From assembly GCF_002101555.1 (NCBI RefSeq), contig NZ_LQOL01000049.1:248001-312000 (forward strand): 64,000 nucleotides of DNA, written 5' to 3'. The notes below the pieces were generated by a model, which did not search any database, was not told where the DNA came from, and saw nothing but the letters and a program-made list of their open reading frames with translations. The DNA is from Mycolicibacterium canariasense. Lineage in GTDB: Bacteria > Actinomycetota > Actinomycetes > Mycobacteriales > Mycobacteriaceae. A program made the translations under genes and the position numbers. Numbering within the stretch: position 1 is the first letter of the stretch; every line of letters starts with the position of its first letter. Positions 17,956 through 27,609 of this stretch are shown here, one piece after another.

Positions 17956-19344
17956 CTACAGGGGTAGCGGGGTGTCGACGATGCCTGCCAGCGCTTCGAA
18001 TGCGTGCCCGGCGCCCAGTACCGTGGCATCGGCGCCGGGCCTGCCCATGAACTGCAGTCCGATCGGCAGGCCGTCGAACCCGAAGTCGGCGGGCACCGTC
18101 AGTGCGGGCATCCCGGTGACGTTGGCGGGAACGGTCAGCGCGTTGACGGCCCACAGGATCGGGGTGGGCGCACCGCCGAAGAGCAGCTCCGTGGCGCCGA
18201 ACGGCGGCGCGGTCATCGGGATGGTCGGGGACACCAGCAGATCGATACCCTGACCGAACATGACGTCCATGCCGGCGATCACGGCGTCGCGTGCGCGCAG
18301 TGCGGCGAGGTACTCGACACCCCGGTAGGCCCTGCCGGCCGCCAGCGCCTCGACGACATCTGCCCCGAACCGCGTCTGGTCGGTACCAGTCTGCGCGTCG
18401 TGCCATGCGGCGGCCTCGACCCCGCAGACCACCTTCACCACATCCGAACTCAAGGCCGCATCCGGGAATTCGACCGAGCGGATGACGGCACCCGCGGTCT
18501 CCAGGGTGCGCACGGCCGATTCGAAGGCGGCCGCCACGTCGGGCTCCAGCCGGTCGCAGAAGTACGTCTGCGCGACGCCGATCGTCAGACCTGCCAGACC
18601 GCGGCCGAATTCGGCGCGCAGGTCACCGACCGGCGCGGTGCTGCTGAACGGGTCAGCCGGGTCGTGCCCGGCGATCACCTGGAGCAGCGCCACGACATCG
18701 GCGACGCTCCGGCCCAGCGGTCCGGTGTGATCCAGGGTGGAACTCAGCGCGCTCACCCCGCGCCGGCTGACCATGCCGTAGGTCGGCTTGTGCCCGGCGA
18801 CACCGCACAATGCGGCGGGGATGCGGATCGAGCCGCCGGTGTCGGTGCCGAGCCCGGCGGTGACCACGCCGGCGGCGATCGCCGCAGCGGTGCCGCCGCT
18901 GGATCCGCCCGGGATGCGATCGGTCGACCACGGATTGCGGGTGGGCGGGGTGTTGACCCCGTAGGCGTATTCGTGAGTGGTGGCCTTGCCGAGGATGATC
19001 GCGCCGGCCTCGCGCAGCCGGCGCACCGCCTCGGCGTCGGCGTCGGCAATCCGCTCGGGCGTACCCGGCGAGCCGTTTCCGGTCCGGTGGCCGCCGACAT
19101 CGTAGATGTCCTTGACCACCAACGGTATTCCGGTCAACGTCCCGGCCGGCACCCCCGCCTCGTGCTGGGACTGGGCGACGGCGAGCGCCTCGTCGGCGAA
19201 CACCGCGGCGAAGGCCTGGATGCGGTCCTCGGTCTCGGCGATGCGGGCCAGCGCACCGCGGACCAGCGTGACGGGGTCGATCTCGCCGCGGTCGATGCCG
19301 GCCCGCAGGTCCGGGATGCTCTGCGGGGTCAGCGTTTCGGTCAT
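17956..19344 (-). CDS. Amidase-signature hydrolase, AtzE/GatA type (paralogue)
   Basis: The 462-residue amidase has triad residues Lys78 (VVKDIYD), Ser148 (GGSSGG) and Ser172 (GTDTGGSIRIP), with the usual spacing. An AGGAG site precedes the ATG. It lies eight bases after the transporter ATPase gene, so it is in the same transcript. It is a paralogue of the second amidase, sharing for example the motif TTHEYAYG/THEFAYG, and the two probably arose by duplication around the small-subunit gene. Two amidases could take two successive amide bonds or two related substrates. The substrate is unknown. Confidence 0.87.
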   Translation of the reverse strand: MTETLTPQSIPDLRAGIDRGEIDPVTLVRGALARIAETEDRIQAFAAVFADEALAVAQSQHEAGVPAGTLTGIPLVVKDIYDVGGHRTGNGSPGTPERIADADAEAVRRLREAGAIILGKATTHEYAYGVNTPPTRNPWSTDRIPGGSSGGTAAAIAAGVVTAGLGTDTGGSIRIPAALCGVAGHKPTYGMVSRRGVSALSSTLDHTGPLGRSVADVVALLQVIAGHDPADPFSSTAPVGDLRAEFGRGLAGLTIGVAQTYFCDRLEPDVAAAFESAVRTLETAGAVIRSVEFPDAALSSDVVKVVCGVEAAAWHDAQTGTDQTRFGADVVEALAAGRAYRGVEYLAALRARDAVIAGMDVMFGQGIDLLVSPTIPMTAPPFGATELLFGGAPTPILWAVNALTVPANVTGMPALTVPADFGFDGLPIGLQFMGRPGADATVLGAGHAFEALAGIVDTPLPL

Positions 19345-19351
19345 GCTTCTC

Positions 19352-20161
19352 CTAACTCGCAGCTACCGGCAGTTCCGGTTCCAGGACCGCGTCGACGAGC
19401 CTGCGGGTGATGTCGACGCCCGGATCGGTGAGCAGCCTGTCCACAGGTCCGGATTCGACGAGCTTGCCGTGGTCGAGGACGCCGGCGTGCTCGCACATGT
19501 GCTCGACGAGGGCGAGATTGTGGGTGATGAGCAACATGGTGAGCTTGCGTTCACGCTGAAGGTCCTTGAGCAGGTTGAGGATCTGCGCCTGCACGGAGAC
19601 GTCCAGCGCCGCGGTCGGCTCGTCCAGGACGACGAAGTCGGGGTCGGTGACCAGGGCGCGGGCGATGCCCAGCCGCTGGCGCTGCCCCCCGGAGAACTCG
19701 TGGATGTACCGGTCGTAGTGCGACGGCAGCATCCCGACCCGGTCCAGCAGGTCGAGCACCTTGGCCTTCGCCTCCGCCGGCGAGGCCATCCGGAACAGGG
19801 TCAGGGGGTAGGCGATCTGTGCCCCGACGCTGCGCCGGGGATTGAAGGCCGAGCCGGAATCCTGGAAGACGATCTGGATGTGCTTGCGGTACTTGCGCAT
19901 ATCGAGGTCGGACAGCCCGACCAGCTCGTTGCCGTCATAGGTGACCGAACCCGACGTCGGCTTCTCCAGGCCGAGCACCATCCGGCCGGTGGTGGTCTTG
20001 CCGGACCCGGATTCACCGATCAGGCCGTACGTCTGGCCACGCGGCACGTCGAAACTGACGGCGTCGACGGCGACGAACTCTGCACGTTTCCCGTCGTCAC
20101 CGCGGACGGTGAACACCTTGGTGAGGTTCCTGACCGCGACCAGCGGATCGTTAGGCGACAT
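19352..20161 (-). CDS. Dpp/Opp-type ABC transporter ATP-binding protein (second)
   Basis: The 269-residue ATPase has Walker [10 protein letters not shown], the signature [10 protein letters not shown], Walker [13 protein letters not shown] and the switch His in LLITHN. The [15 protein letters not shown]-loop is typical of DppF/OppF. It forms a pair with the ATPase gene upstream, which it overlaps by 11 bases. Together they power uptake through the two permeases. DppF-like proteins usually end with an oligopeptide domain; here the tail is short. Confidence 0.9.
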   Translation of the reverse strand: MSPNDPLVAVRNLTKVFTVRGDDGKRAEFVAVDAVSFDVPRGQTYGLIGESGSGKTTTGRMVLGLEKPTSGSVTYDGNELVGLSDLDMRKYRKHIQIVFQDSGSAFNPRRSVGAQIAYPLTLFRMASPAEAKAKVLDLLDRVGMLPSHYDRYIHEFSGGQRQRLGIARALVTDPDFVVLDEPTAALDVSVQAQILNLLKDLQRERKLTMLLITHNLALVEHMCEHAGVLDHGKLVESGPVDRLLTDPGVDITRRLVDAVLEPELPVAAS

Positions 20162-21050
20162 GGGCGGCCGCCTTCGCCGTGTCGGCGGTGTCCTCGGCGT
20201 GGAATTCGAAGAGTCTGCGGTCGGCCCGTGGTACCGCCCGAGTGTTCTCGTCGAGGTGCAGGCGCGGCACCGCGCGCATCAGTCCCTGGGTATACGGGTG
20301 CTGCGGCCGTTTCAGGACCTGTTCGACGGTGCCCGTCTCCAGCACGTCACCGCGGCGCATCACGGTGACGTCGGTGCACACGTGGGCCACCACACCGAAG
20401 TCGTGGGTCACCAACAGGATCGAGGTGCCCAGCTCGGCGTTGATCTCCAGCAGCAGGTCGAGGATCTGTTTCTGGACGGTGGCATCCAGCGCGGTGGTCG
20501 GCTCGTCGGCCAGCAGCAGTTCGGGCCGGCAGGCCAGTGCGATCGCGATGACGACGCGCTGGCGCTGACCGCCGGACAGTTCGTGCGGATAGGACTTCAT
20601 CCGGCGCTTGGGATCCGGCAGTGCCACCAGGTCGAGCGCCTCCAACGCCTTGACCCGGGCAGTCGCCTTGTCCACCCCTTGATGCAGGCGGATCACCTCG
20701 ATCAGCTGTGATCCGACGGTGAACGACGGGTCCAGCGCCGACAGCGCGTTCTGCGACACCATCCCGATATGGGATCCGCGGATGGCGCACATCTGCTTCT
20801 CGGTCTTGTCCAGCAGGTTCTCGCCGCGGAACAGGATCTCCCCGCTGGTGATCTCGGCCCGGCTGGTGCCCAGCAGGCGCAGCACGGCCAGTGAGGTGAC
20901 CGACTTCCCCGAGCCGGATTCGCCCACCAGTCCCAGGATTCCGCCCTCGCGCACCGCGATGTTCGCGTTCTTCACCGCGTGCACGGTTCCGCCGTCGGTG
21001 TGGAAGTCCACCGACAGGTTCCTGACGTCCAGCGCCATCTGTGCGGTCAT
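20151..21050 (-). CDS. Dpp/Opp-type ABC transporter ATP-binding protein (first)
   Basis: The 299-residue ATPase has Walker [10 protein letters not shown], the signature [10 protein letters not shown], Walker [13 protein letters not shown] and switch His LLVTHD. The C-terminal [16 protein letters not shown] stretch is the hallmark of the DppD/OppD oligopeptide-transporter C-terminal region. The ATG shares a base with the stop of the permease gene (TGATG). It partners the second ATPase downstream. Confidence 0.9.
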   Translation of the reverse strand: MTAQMALDVRNLSVDFHTDGGTVHAVKNANIAVREGGILGLVGESGSGKSVTSLAVLRLLGTSRAEITSGEILFRGENLLDKTEKQMCAIRGSHIGMVSQNALSALDPSFTVGSQLIEVIRLHQGVDKATARVKALEALDLVALPDPKRRMKSYPHELSGGQRQRVVIAIALACRPELLLADEPTTALDATVQKQILDLLLEINAELGTSILLVTHDFGVVAHVCTDVTVMRRGDVLETGTVEQVLKRPQHPYTQGLMRAVPRLHLDENTRAVPRADRRLFEFHAEDTADTAKAAAHVA

Positions 21051-21997
21051 CAGTTCGTCTGCTTCCTGGGGTCGAGGGCATCGCGGACACCGTCGCCGAT
21101 CAGGCTGAACGCCAGGGAGACGACGAGGATCAACAGACCGGGGATGGTCGCGACGTGGTAGATGCCTTCCAACAGCACGTTCTTGCCGTCGGCGGTCATG
21201 ATGCCCCAGTCCGGTGTGGGCGGGATGACGCCGACGCCGAGGAAGCTCAGGCCCGAGGCCACCACGATCATCAGCCCGCACAGCGTCGTCGCGTACACCA
21301 TCAGTTGGACGACGACGTTGGGCATCAACTCCCGGAACATCAGCAGCAGCGGATTGGCGCCGTAGGCCCGGGCAGCTTCGACGTAATCCTTGGACGCCTC
21401 CTGCACGGTCGCGGTGTAGGCGACCCTGGCCATGTAGGGCACCAGGGTGATGCCGATGGCGAGCATGACGTTTCCCAGCCCGGCACCGAGGACGGCGGAC
21501 AGGGCGATGGCCAGCAACACCAGCGGGAAGGCGAACAGGACGTCGAGCACCCGCATCAGCACCTCGCCCGCGCGGCTTCGACGGTAGCCGGCGAACAGCC
21601 CGATCAGCAGGGCCAGCGGGAACACCACCAGCACCGGGACCACGGCGACGGTGAGCGAGTTACGGCCGCCGTAGAGCAGCCGGGTCCAGATGTCGCGTCC
21701 CTGCCCGTCCAGGCCGAGCAGGTGTCCCTCGGTGCCGACACCGGCGAGCCGGTTCACCGGATCGCCGGCCACCGGACTGTACGGCGTGAGCAGCGGGGCG
21801 AAGATCGCCGCCAACGTGACCACCACCAGCACGACCAGCGACAGCACCGCCATCTTGTCCCGGCTGAAGGCCCGAACGGCAAGCCGCCATTGGGGTTTCG
21901 GGGCCTCGGCGCGGGCGGGTATCTGCCCGCCCGCGGGCCGGCGCCGCGTCCCGATCAGGGGCCGTCCGGCGCCGACGGCTTCTGCGAGTGCACTCAT
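21050..21997 (-). CDS. Dpp/Opp-type ABC transporter permease (DppC-like)
   Basis: The 315-residue membrane protein has about six transmembrane helices. The first is near residues 50-70 (AVLSLVVLVVVTLAAIFAPLL), after a long cytoplasmic N-terminus, as in DppC/OppC. The EAA loop that contacts the ATPase reads EAARAYGANPLLLMFRELMPN. The periplasmic segment GLDGQGRDIWTRLLYGGRNSL is highly typical of the family. It directly abuts the DppB-like gene. Confidence 0.9.
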   Translation of the reverse strand: MSALAEAVGAGRPLIGTRRRPAGGQIPARAEAPKPQWRLAVRAFSRDKMAVLSLVVLVVVTLAAIFAPLLTPYSPVAGDPVNRLAGVGTEGHLLGLDGQGRDIWTRLLYGGRNSLTVAVVPVLVVFPLALLIGLFAGYRRSRAGEVLMRVLDVLFAFPLVLLAIALSAVLGAGLGNVMLAIGITLVPYMARVAYTATVQEASKDYVEAARAYGANPLLLMFRELMPNVVVQLMVYATTLCGLMIVVASGLSFLGVGVIPPTPDWGIMTADGKNVLLEGIYHVATIPGLLILVVSLAFSLIGDGVRDALDPRKQTN

Positions 21998-22957
21998 CTA
22001 CGCTCCCACTTTCCTTCTGGTCCGGGGATCGAGCAGCCCGACTGCCGTGTCGGCGACGAGATTGATGATCACGAAGGCCAGCGCGATGAAGAGCACGCCG
22101 GCCTGCACCACCGGGATGTCACGCTGGGTGATCGAGGTGTAGAGCTGTTGCCCCAGTCCGGGCCACCCGAAGACGACCTCGACGAACACCACACCGCCCA
22201 GCAGGTAGCCGACCTGCAGACCGGTGATGTTGACGATCGGTGGCAGCGCGTTGCGCAGGGCGTGCCGCCACAGCACCGAGCGGGTGGACAGCCCCGAGGC
22301 CCGCAGGGTACGGATGTAGTCCTGGGCCAGGATGTCGATCATCACGCTGCGGGTCATGCGGGCGATGACCGCCAGCGGCACCAGGGCGGCCGCGATGGCG
22401 GGCAGCACCAGGTGCGCCAGCAGATCGCCGAGACCGCCGGGGAAGCGCGGGTTGTACATCCCCGAGCTGGGCAGCCAGCCCAGTGTGATCGCGAACCCGC
22501 CGATCAGCAGCAGCCCGAACCAGTACACCGGGACGCTCGCGCCGGCCAGTGAGATCACCATGGAGGCACGGTCGAACAGGCTGTATTGCTTGTGGGCCGC
22601 GATCACACCGAGCGGGACCGCGATCACGATGCACAGCAGCAGCGCGGCGCCGGTCAGGATCATGGTGTTCACGAAACGCGGCACCATGATGTCGGTGACC
22701 GGTGCGTTGACGGTCAGAGACCGGCCCAGGTCGCCCTGCACCAGGCCACCGAGGTAGTCGAAGAACTGGATCGGCAGAGCCCGGTCCAGCCCCAGCGAGG
22801 AACGCAGTTCGGCAACGGACTCGGCGGTGGCGCCCGTTCCCAGAATCGTGACGGCCGGGTCGCCCGGGACCAGCTGCAGCAGCAGGAAGACCACTAGACT
22901 GACCCCGAACAGCACGAGAACCGTTGACAGCAACCGACTTCCGATTACACGGGTCAT
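21998..22957 (-). CDS. Dpp/Opp-type ABC transporter permease (DppB-like)
   Basis: The 319-residue permease begins with a short basic end and a hydrophobic helix (LLSTVLVLFGVSLVVFLLL), then VPGDPAVTILG, the usual DppB start. It has about six membrane helices and an EAA-like loop YIRTLRASGLSTRSVLWRHA. The ATG overlaps the stop of the binding-protein gene (ATGA). With the DppC-like protein it forms the membrane channel. Confidence 0.92.
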   Translation of the reverse strand: MTRVIGSRLLSTVLVLFGVSLVVFLLLQLVPGDPAVTILGTGATAESVAELRSSLGLDRALPIQFFDYLGGLVQGDLGRSLTVNAPVTDIMVPRFVNTMILTGAALLLCIVIAVPLGVIAAHKQYSLFDRASMVISLAGASVPVYWFGLLLIGGFAITLGWLPSSGMYNPRFPGGLGDLLAHLVLPAIAAALVPLAVIARMTRSVMIDILAQDYIRTLRASGLSTRSVLWRHALRNALPPIVNITGLQVGYLLGGVVFVEVVFGWPGLGQQLYTSITQRDIPVVQAGVLFIALAFVIINLVADTAVGLLDPRTRRKVGA

Positions 22958-24576
22958 TTCTCCAGCCTCACTCCGGTCAGGTCGTACCACTCCTCGCTCG
23001 CCGAGACGAACCCGGACACGTACGGGGCCAGGATGTAGGGCGCCTTGTCGTTGACGATCGGCGCCAGCGCACCGTCGTCGCTGACGATGTTGTTGGCCGC
23101 CCGCCACCACCGGTCGGCCTCCTCCGGGTCGATCGAGGTGATGGCGTTGTTCATCGCCGCGTCCAGACGCGGGTTGCTGTAGTAGCCGACGTTGGGCCCG
23201 TTGGGCGCCTGCAGTTCAGAGGAGGTGGCAATGTAGAGCCAGTAGGGACTGGTCATCCCCCACGACATCTGCGCCATCCCGACGTCATCGGCCATCCCCC
23301 TGGCCCACACCCCGAGATAGGAGATCCATTCCTGCGTCTGGATCTTGACCCTGACCCCGATCGAGGCCAGGTTCTGCTGGATGAACTCGGCCATCTGGGC
23401 CGGCATGATCTGACCGGATCCGTCGGTGGACGTGATGAGCGTGGTGTCGAATCCGTCCTGCAGGCCGACGGAGGCCAGCAGTTTGCGGGCCCTGTCCAGA
23501 TTGCGTTCGTAGGCGTCGCGCCGCTCCACGTACCCGCCCGCGGACATCGCCTGCACGCCGTAGGCGGGATTCACGGAGCCGCGCAACAGGTCTCGCGCCA
23601 TGCCCTCACGGTCGACGGCGAGGTTGATGGCCTGCCGGACCTGCGGGATCGACGTGAAGCGATTGCGCATGTTGAACGACAGGTACCAGGTGTGCGGTGG
23701 GATGCCCTCGGAGAGCCGGTAGCCCTCGGCGACGAGGTTGTCGATGCTGTCGGGGTTGGGTACGGCAATCATGTCCACGTCACCGGAGCGCAACGCCGCG
23801 GTGCGCGCGGACGGATCCGGCAGCGGCCGGAACACCACACCGGCGATCTGTGGCTTGGTCCCCCAATAGTCGTCGTTGCGGACCAGGTCGATGCGTTCGC
23901 CGCGGATCCGCTGTTTGAACATGAACGGCCCGGTTCCCACCGGGTGGTCGGCGATATCGGCGCCGTACTTCTGCAGCGCGGTGGGGCTCATGATGGCGGT
24001 GGACCCGTTGCCGCCCTGGGTCAGCATGCGCAGGAACTCCGAGAACGGCTGCTTCAGGTGCACTTTGATGGTGTGGTCGTCGATGGTGTGCACGGAGTCG
24101 ACGAACTTCCACACGAAGTTCGTCTGCCCTGCCGCCCGCGCCGAGTACATCGGGGATCCCTTGTCCCACATGCGGCGGATGTTGTATTCGACCGCCTGGG
24201 CGTCCAGGGGTGTTCCGTCGTGGAACCGCACGTTGGGCCGGATGTGGAACGTGTAGTCCAGGCCGTCGGCCGACACGTCCCATGACTCGGCGAGCCCGGG
24301 GCGCAGCGGGGGCACTCGCGCCTCCGACGACGGGATCGACAGATCCTCGTCGACCAGGGGCTCGAAGATCTGCCGGTTGATGCGCCATGACACCCACCCG
24401 CCGGCGACCTGCGGATCGAGGATGTCGGCCTCGGACTCGATGGCGATGACCATGACATTGCCCGTCCGGACGGGGCCGCGCCCGCATCCCGCGACGACGA
24501 TGCCGAGCAGCGCGATGACGGCGACGGACAGGATTCGTTTCAGGTTGCGCCGCAATGCCGGTCGATCCTGTGCCAT
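22954..24576 (-). CDS. Solute-binding lipoprotein of the Dpp/Opp (SBP_bac_5) family
   Basis: The 540-residue lipoprotein has a basic N-terminus, a membrane helix and the lipobox VVAGC (Cys31). The mature part is a family 5 extracellular binding protein: LDPQVAGGWVSWRINRQIFE, the LAESWDVSADGLDYTFHIR signature, then GTGPFMFKQ. Family members bind peptides, nickel, glutathione, heme or opines. A GGAGG site eight bases upstream fixes the ATG at 24576 rather than an earlier one. It is the first structural gene of the island and captures the substrate outside the cell. Its place upstream of two amidases and a urease suggests an amide- or ureide-bearing ligand, and nickel itself is an alternative. 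Confidence 0.9.
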   Translation of the reverse strand: MAQDRPALRRNLKRILSVAVIALLGIVVAGCGRGPVRTGNVMVIAIESEADILDPQVAGGWVSWRINRQIFEPLVDEDLSIPSSEARVPPLRPGLAESWDVSADGLDYTFHIRPNVRFHDGTPLDAQAVEYNIRRMWDKGSPMYSARAAGQTNFVWKFVDSVHTIDDHTIKVHLKQPFSEFLRMLTQGGNGSTAIMSPTALQKYGADIADHPVGTGPFMFKQRIRGERIDLVRNDDYWGTKPQIAGVVFRPLPDPSARTAALRSGDVDMIAVPNPDSIDNLVAEGYRLSEGIPPHTWYLSFNMRNRFTSIPQVRQAINLAVDREGMARDLLRGSVNPAYGVQAMSAGGYVERRDAYERNLDRARKLLASVGLQDGFDTTLITSTDGSGQIMPAQMAEFIQQNLASIGVRVKIQTQEWISYLGVWARGMADDVGMAQMSWGMTSPYWLYIATSSELQAPNGPNVGYYSNPRLDAAMNNAITSIDPEEADRWWRAANNIVSDDGALAPIVNDKAPYILAPYVSGFVSASEEWYDLTGVRLEK

Positions 24577-24785
24577 CCGTGACGCCTCCGCATTCGGGAC
24601 CGGCCCCACCGCGCCACGGCGGGCAGTGATGTCCGGCGATGTCCTGAGAACACCGTAGGGAGGCGACGGGCCACGCGGTATCCGTCAACTTACCGATATC
24701 TGGGCCTCGATCGAATTGCACTGCAGAACAGCACTATTACGCGCGCAGCACAAAGACGGGACGGGACCAGGGCCGGCGGGAACGC
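24577..24785 (-). promoter_or_regulatory. Promoter region of the transporter-amidase-urease operon
   Basis: This 209-bp gap separates the LuxR regulator stop from the binding-protein start and is the largest gap within the island. On the minus strand it holds TTGACG (24688-24683) and a GGAGG ribosome site just before the ATG, but no convincing -10 at the right spacing. Two GATATC/CGATCG-like palindromes lie near 24690-24720. A promoter here is expected; the exact elements are not clear. Confidence 0.4.
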
Positions 24786-25535
24786 TCAGAAACCCGCGGC
24801 GCGCCCCACCGGTGCGCCGGCACCGGCGCGGTGCTGGTCCACGAGTTCCAGCTCGGTGGCGTGCACCGCCGCCGCGACCCGATTGGCCACCCCCAGCTTG
24901 CGCAGCACCCGCTCGACATGGGTGCCGACAGTGCGGGGCGAGAGGAAGAGTTGGTGACTGATCTCGGCGTTCGAGAGGCCACCGCGCACCAGCGCCAGGA
25001 TCTCCTGTTCGCGCGGTGTCAGGCGGGCGTTGGCCCGGACCTTCATCTTGCCGACGTACTTGGTGAACAGCGGCCGTACCGTCTCGACGATGCCACGGCT
25101 GCGGGCCGAGAACTCGGAATTGGCCATGTTGCCCTGGCAGATGCCCACGACATCACCCGCATCGTCGTGCAGCACCATCAGGAACCCGTTCGAGAAGCCT
25201 TCGGGGCGCAGCACCTTGGCCCCGCTGTAGGAGTCCGGAAATTCCGGCACGTCGTCCCAGTCCCAGATCCGGGTATGGTCGGCGAACTGCTTGTGGAACT
25301 CCGGCTTGGCCTGGATGTCCGAGGACAGGTACCGCGCCGTCGCATCCGAATAGCCCACCGAGTCGATGAGGCTGAAGCCCTTGACGCCCGGGGTCTTGTA
25401 GGCCAGCAGGAAGGTGTCGCAGCGCGCCTCCAGGCGAAGGAAGTCGATCGCTCCGCGCACCCGCACCGAGGTGTCGGTGGACACCATGTCAGCCGCGATC
25501 GACGCGTAATCCCGCGTGTCGATCCGAGTAGCCAC
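24786..25535 (-). CDS. LuxR-family transcriptional regulator of the urease/amidase island
   Basis: The C-terminus (last about 65 residues) is a LuxR-type helix-turn-helix: LTPREQEILALVRGGLSN, then EISHQLFLSPRTVGTHVERV. The N-terminal 170 residues resemble a small-molecule sensing domain of no family I can name. Several aromatic residues (WDWDDVPEFPDSY) could line a ligand pocket. The GTG at 25535 is chosen because GGAGA precedes it at good spacing; an upstream extension of 40 codons is possible. The gene is on the same strand and just before the transporter operon, so it probably controls that operon in response to its substrate. Confidence 0.78.
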   Translation of the reverse strand: MATRIDTRDYASIAADMVSTDTSVRVRGAIDFLRLEARCDTFLLAYKTPGVKGFSLIDSVGYSDATARYLSSDIQAKPEFHKQFADHTRIWDWDDVPEFPDSYSGAKVLRPEGFSNGFLMVLHDDAGDVVGICQGNMANSEFSARSRGIVETVRPLFTKYVGKMKVRANARLTPREQEILALVRGGLSNAEISHQLFLSPRTVGTHVERVLRKLGVANRVAAAVHATELELVDQHRAGAGAPVGRAAGF

Positions 25536-25678
25536 GTCGTTCTCCGTCCACAGCGTCTGTCCGCCTCCCAAGTGGACAACGCGCGCACGACGGGAAGGTT
25601 CGAGAACTGTTTCCGCGTCGTTAAGGCAACAGCGGCCGGGCGTGAGATGGCCCACACTCGTCGAGCATCGCCGCGATG

Positions 25679-26824
25679 CTACAGCCCCCTGAACCGCTCC
25701 TTCACCTGCTCGGCGGTCAGCCCGTAGTCGGCCAGCGAATAGGTGTGCTTGGGCGCGCGCGGCCCCTGCTGGCTCTTGGCGTGGCTGTCCTGCATGGCCT
25801 GGCGCGCCGCGTCGGTGAACTCGATCCCGAAGGTCCGGTAGATGCCCTCCACCGCGCCGATCGGGTCCTTGACGAACTCGAAATAGTCGACATCGCAGAA
25901 CTGCGCCGGATCATGCTTGGCCCGCTCGGCCTCGAAGAGTTTCAGTCCGCGTGACCAGGTCTCCATCGAGTCGGTCCCGATCACCTCACCCCGGAAGGTG
26001 TTCGACCAGCCCTCGGTGGTGTGCTGGGCCAGCGAGCACATGGACGCCATGATCGTCTCGGCCGGCCGGTGGCACTGCACCACCAGCGCGTCGGGATACG
26101 TCGCGAACAACGCATCGAGCGCGAACAGGTGACTGGGATTCTTCAGTACCCAGCGCTTTTCCGGTTCGTTGAGGCCGATCAGTTGCAGGTTGCGGCGATG
26201 CCGCTGATAGGACTTGGTCCAGTCCTGCCGGGCCAGCCACCGCGAATAGGTGGGAATGTGCGCCAACGTCTCGTAGGACACCGAGTGCAGCGACTGCCGC
26301 AACAGCTGCCAGCATTCCTCCACCTCGTCGGCGGTCATATAGTGCAGCCCCGTGTAATCCGGGTTCTCCTCGTGCGCCTTGCTGAACTGGGCGTCGAGTT
26401 GCGCGAAAACCGGGTTCTGAGACCAGGTTTCCCGCGGTGGCCGAGGCTGCGGGAATTCGGCCAGCCACAACTCCAGGCCCTGGTGCGCGGGGTCGGCGGT
26501 GAGCAGTCGATGAATCACCGTCGTGCCGGTACGCGGCAGTCCGGTCACGAAGATCGGTCGCTCGATCGGCACGTCGGCGTGGTGGGGGTACTGCTTGAAC
26601 GCCCCCTCGGAAACCAAACGGGCGACCAACGCATTCCTGACGAAGAAGCGCTGCATCTTGCTGCCCAACTCGGTGAGGTCGGCATCGCGCTGGTATGCGT
26701 CCAGCAGGACCGCCAGCGCCTCCTTGTAGTTGTCGTCGTCGGGGCCGAAATCGTGCAGGCCGCAAGCCTTGACGGCCGACGCGTGCAGGTCTTCGACGGT
26801 GCCTACGTTGGTTCTCTGACTCAT
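25679..26824 (-). CDS. Sulfotransferase family protein (Rv3529c-like)
   Basis: The 381-residue protein has the PAPS-binding P-loop-like motif TGLPRTGTTVIHRLL near residue 95 and the 3'-phosphate region with VVQCHRPAETIMASM. This makes it a sulfotransferase-fold enzyme of the Rv3529c type. The C-terminus (FEFVKDPIGAVEGIYRTFG) fits the family. It is the last gene of the operon that starts at the KstR site at 28798, two bases after the SDR gene. A sterol or lipid sulfonation role is possible, but no substrate is shown. Confidence 0.82.
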   Translation of the reverse strand: MSQRTNVGTVEDLHASAVKACGLHDFGPDDDNYKEALAVLLDAYQRDADLTELGSKMQRFFVRNALVARLVSEGAFKQYPHHADVPIERPIFVTGLPRTGTTVIHRLLTADPAHQGLELWLAEFPQPRPPRETWSQNPVFAQLDAQFSKAHEENPDYTGLHYMTADEVEECWQLLRQSLHSVSYETLAHIPTYSRWLARQDWTKSYQRHRRNLQLIGLNEPEKRWVLKNPSHLFALDALFATYPDALVVQCHRPAETIMASMCSLAQHTTEGWSNTFRGEVIGTDSMETWSRGLKLFEAERAKHDPAQFCDVDYFEFVKDPIGAVEGIYRTFGIEFTDAARQAMQDSHAKSQQGPRAPKHTYSLADYGLTAEQVKERFRGL

Positions 26825-26826
26825 GA

Positions 26827-27609
26827 TCAGTACTTGTACTCTCCGCAGTTGACGTCCAGCGTCTGCCCGGTGATGCCGCTGGACAGGTCGCTGGCCATGA
26901 ACAGGATGGCCGAGGCCACCTCGTCCTCGGTCGGCAACCGCTTGAGGTCGCTGTTGGCCGCGGCCGCCTTGTAGATCTCGTCGACCGTGGTGCCGTACTT
27001 GCCGGCCTGATGCTCGAAGTAGCTCTGCAGAGTGCCACCCCAGATATAGCCGGGCAGAACGGAGTTCACCCGGATACCGGCCTCGCCGAGTTCGCTGGCC
27101 AGCGACTGGGACATCGCCAGCAGCGCGGATTTGGCCAGCTTGTAGGCGCCCTGTTTGGGATCGGAGTGCCGGACCACCATCGAGTTGACGTTCACCACCG
27201 ACCCCTTGGCCTCGGTCAGCGCGGGGGTGAAGCCCTGGATCAGCCGCAGCGCCCCCAACACGGTGAGCTCGACGGTCTCGCGGATGTGCTCGTAGCTCGT
27301 CTTGGCGAACGGTTTCATCGACGGCACCCGGAACGCGTTGTTGATCAGGACGTCGATCTTGCCGTATGCGGCAACCGATTCCGACACCAGATTGGCGACC
27401 TGTTCGTCGTCGGTGATGTCCGTGCCGATTGCCACCGCCCGTCGGCCCAGCGCGGTGACCTGCTTGGCGACATCGTCCAGGCGCTCGACGGTGCGCGCGG
27501 CCAGCACCACGTCGGCGCCGGCCTCGGCGCAACGCCGGGCCAGCGTGGTGCCCAGCGCCGGCCCGACGCCGCTGATGACGACCACCTTGTCTTGCAACAG
27601 TCCGGACAT
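26827..27609 (-). CDS. Short-chain dehydrogenase/reductase (Rv3530c-like)
   Basis: The 260-residue classical SDR has an altered nucleotide motif SGVGPALG near residue 13 in place of TGxxxGxG, the structural motif NNAF for NNAG, catalytic Ser in VNSMVV and Tyr-x-x-x-Lys in AYKLAK. All catalytic residues appear present. It corresponds by order to Rv3530c. The stop of the next gene upstream abuts its start, so the operon is tight. It likely oxidises or reduces a hydroxysteroid or steroid-CoA. Specificity is unknown. Confidence 0.83.
   Translation of the reverse strand: MSGLLQDKVVVISGVGPALGTTLARRCAEAGADVVLAARTVERLDDVAKQVTALGRRAVAIGTDITDDEQVANLVSESVAAYGKIDVLINNAFRVPSMKPFAKTSYEHIRETVELTVLGALRLIQGFTPALTEAKGSVVNVNSMVVRHSDPKQGAYKLAKSALLAMSQSLASELGEAGIRVNSVLPGYIWGGTLQSYFEHQAGKYGTTVDEIYKAAAANSDLKRLPTEDEVASAILFMASDLSSGITGQTLDVNCGEYKY

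Noticed and set aside
11473..25535. The island as a phage or transposon
   Set aside because: No integrase, transposase, terminal repeats or tRNA gene seen at either end.
26021..26974. Long plus-strand frame opposite the sulfotransferase gene
   Set aside because: Antisense shadow with no family features.
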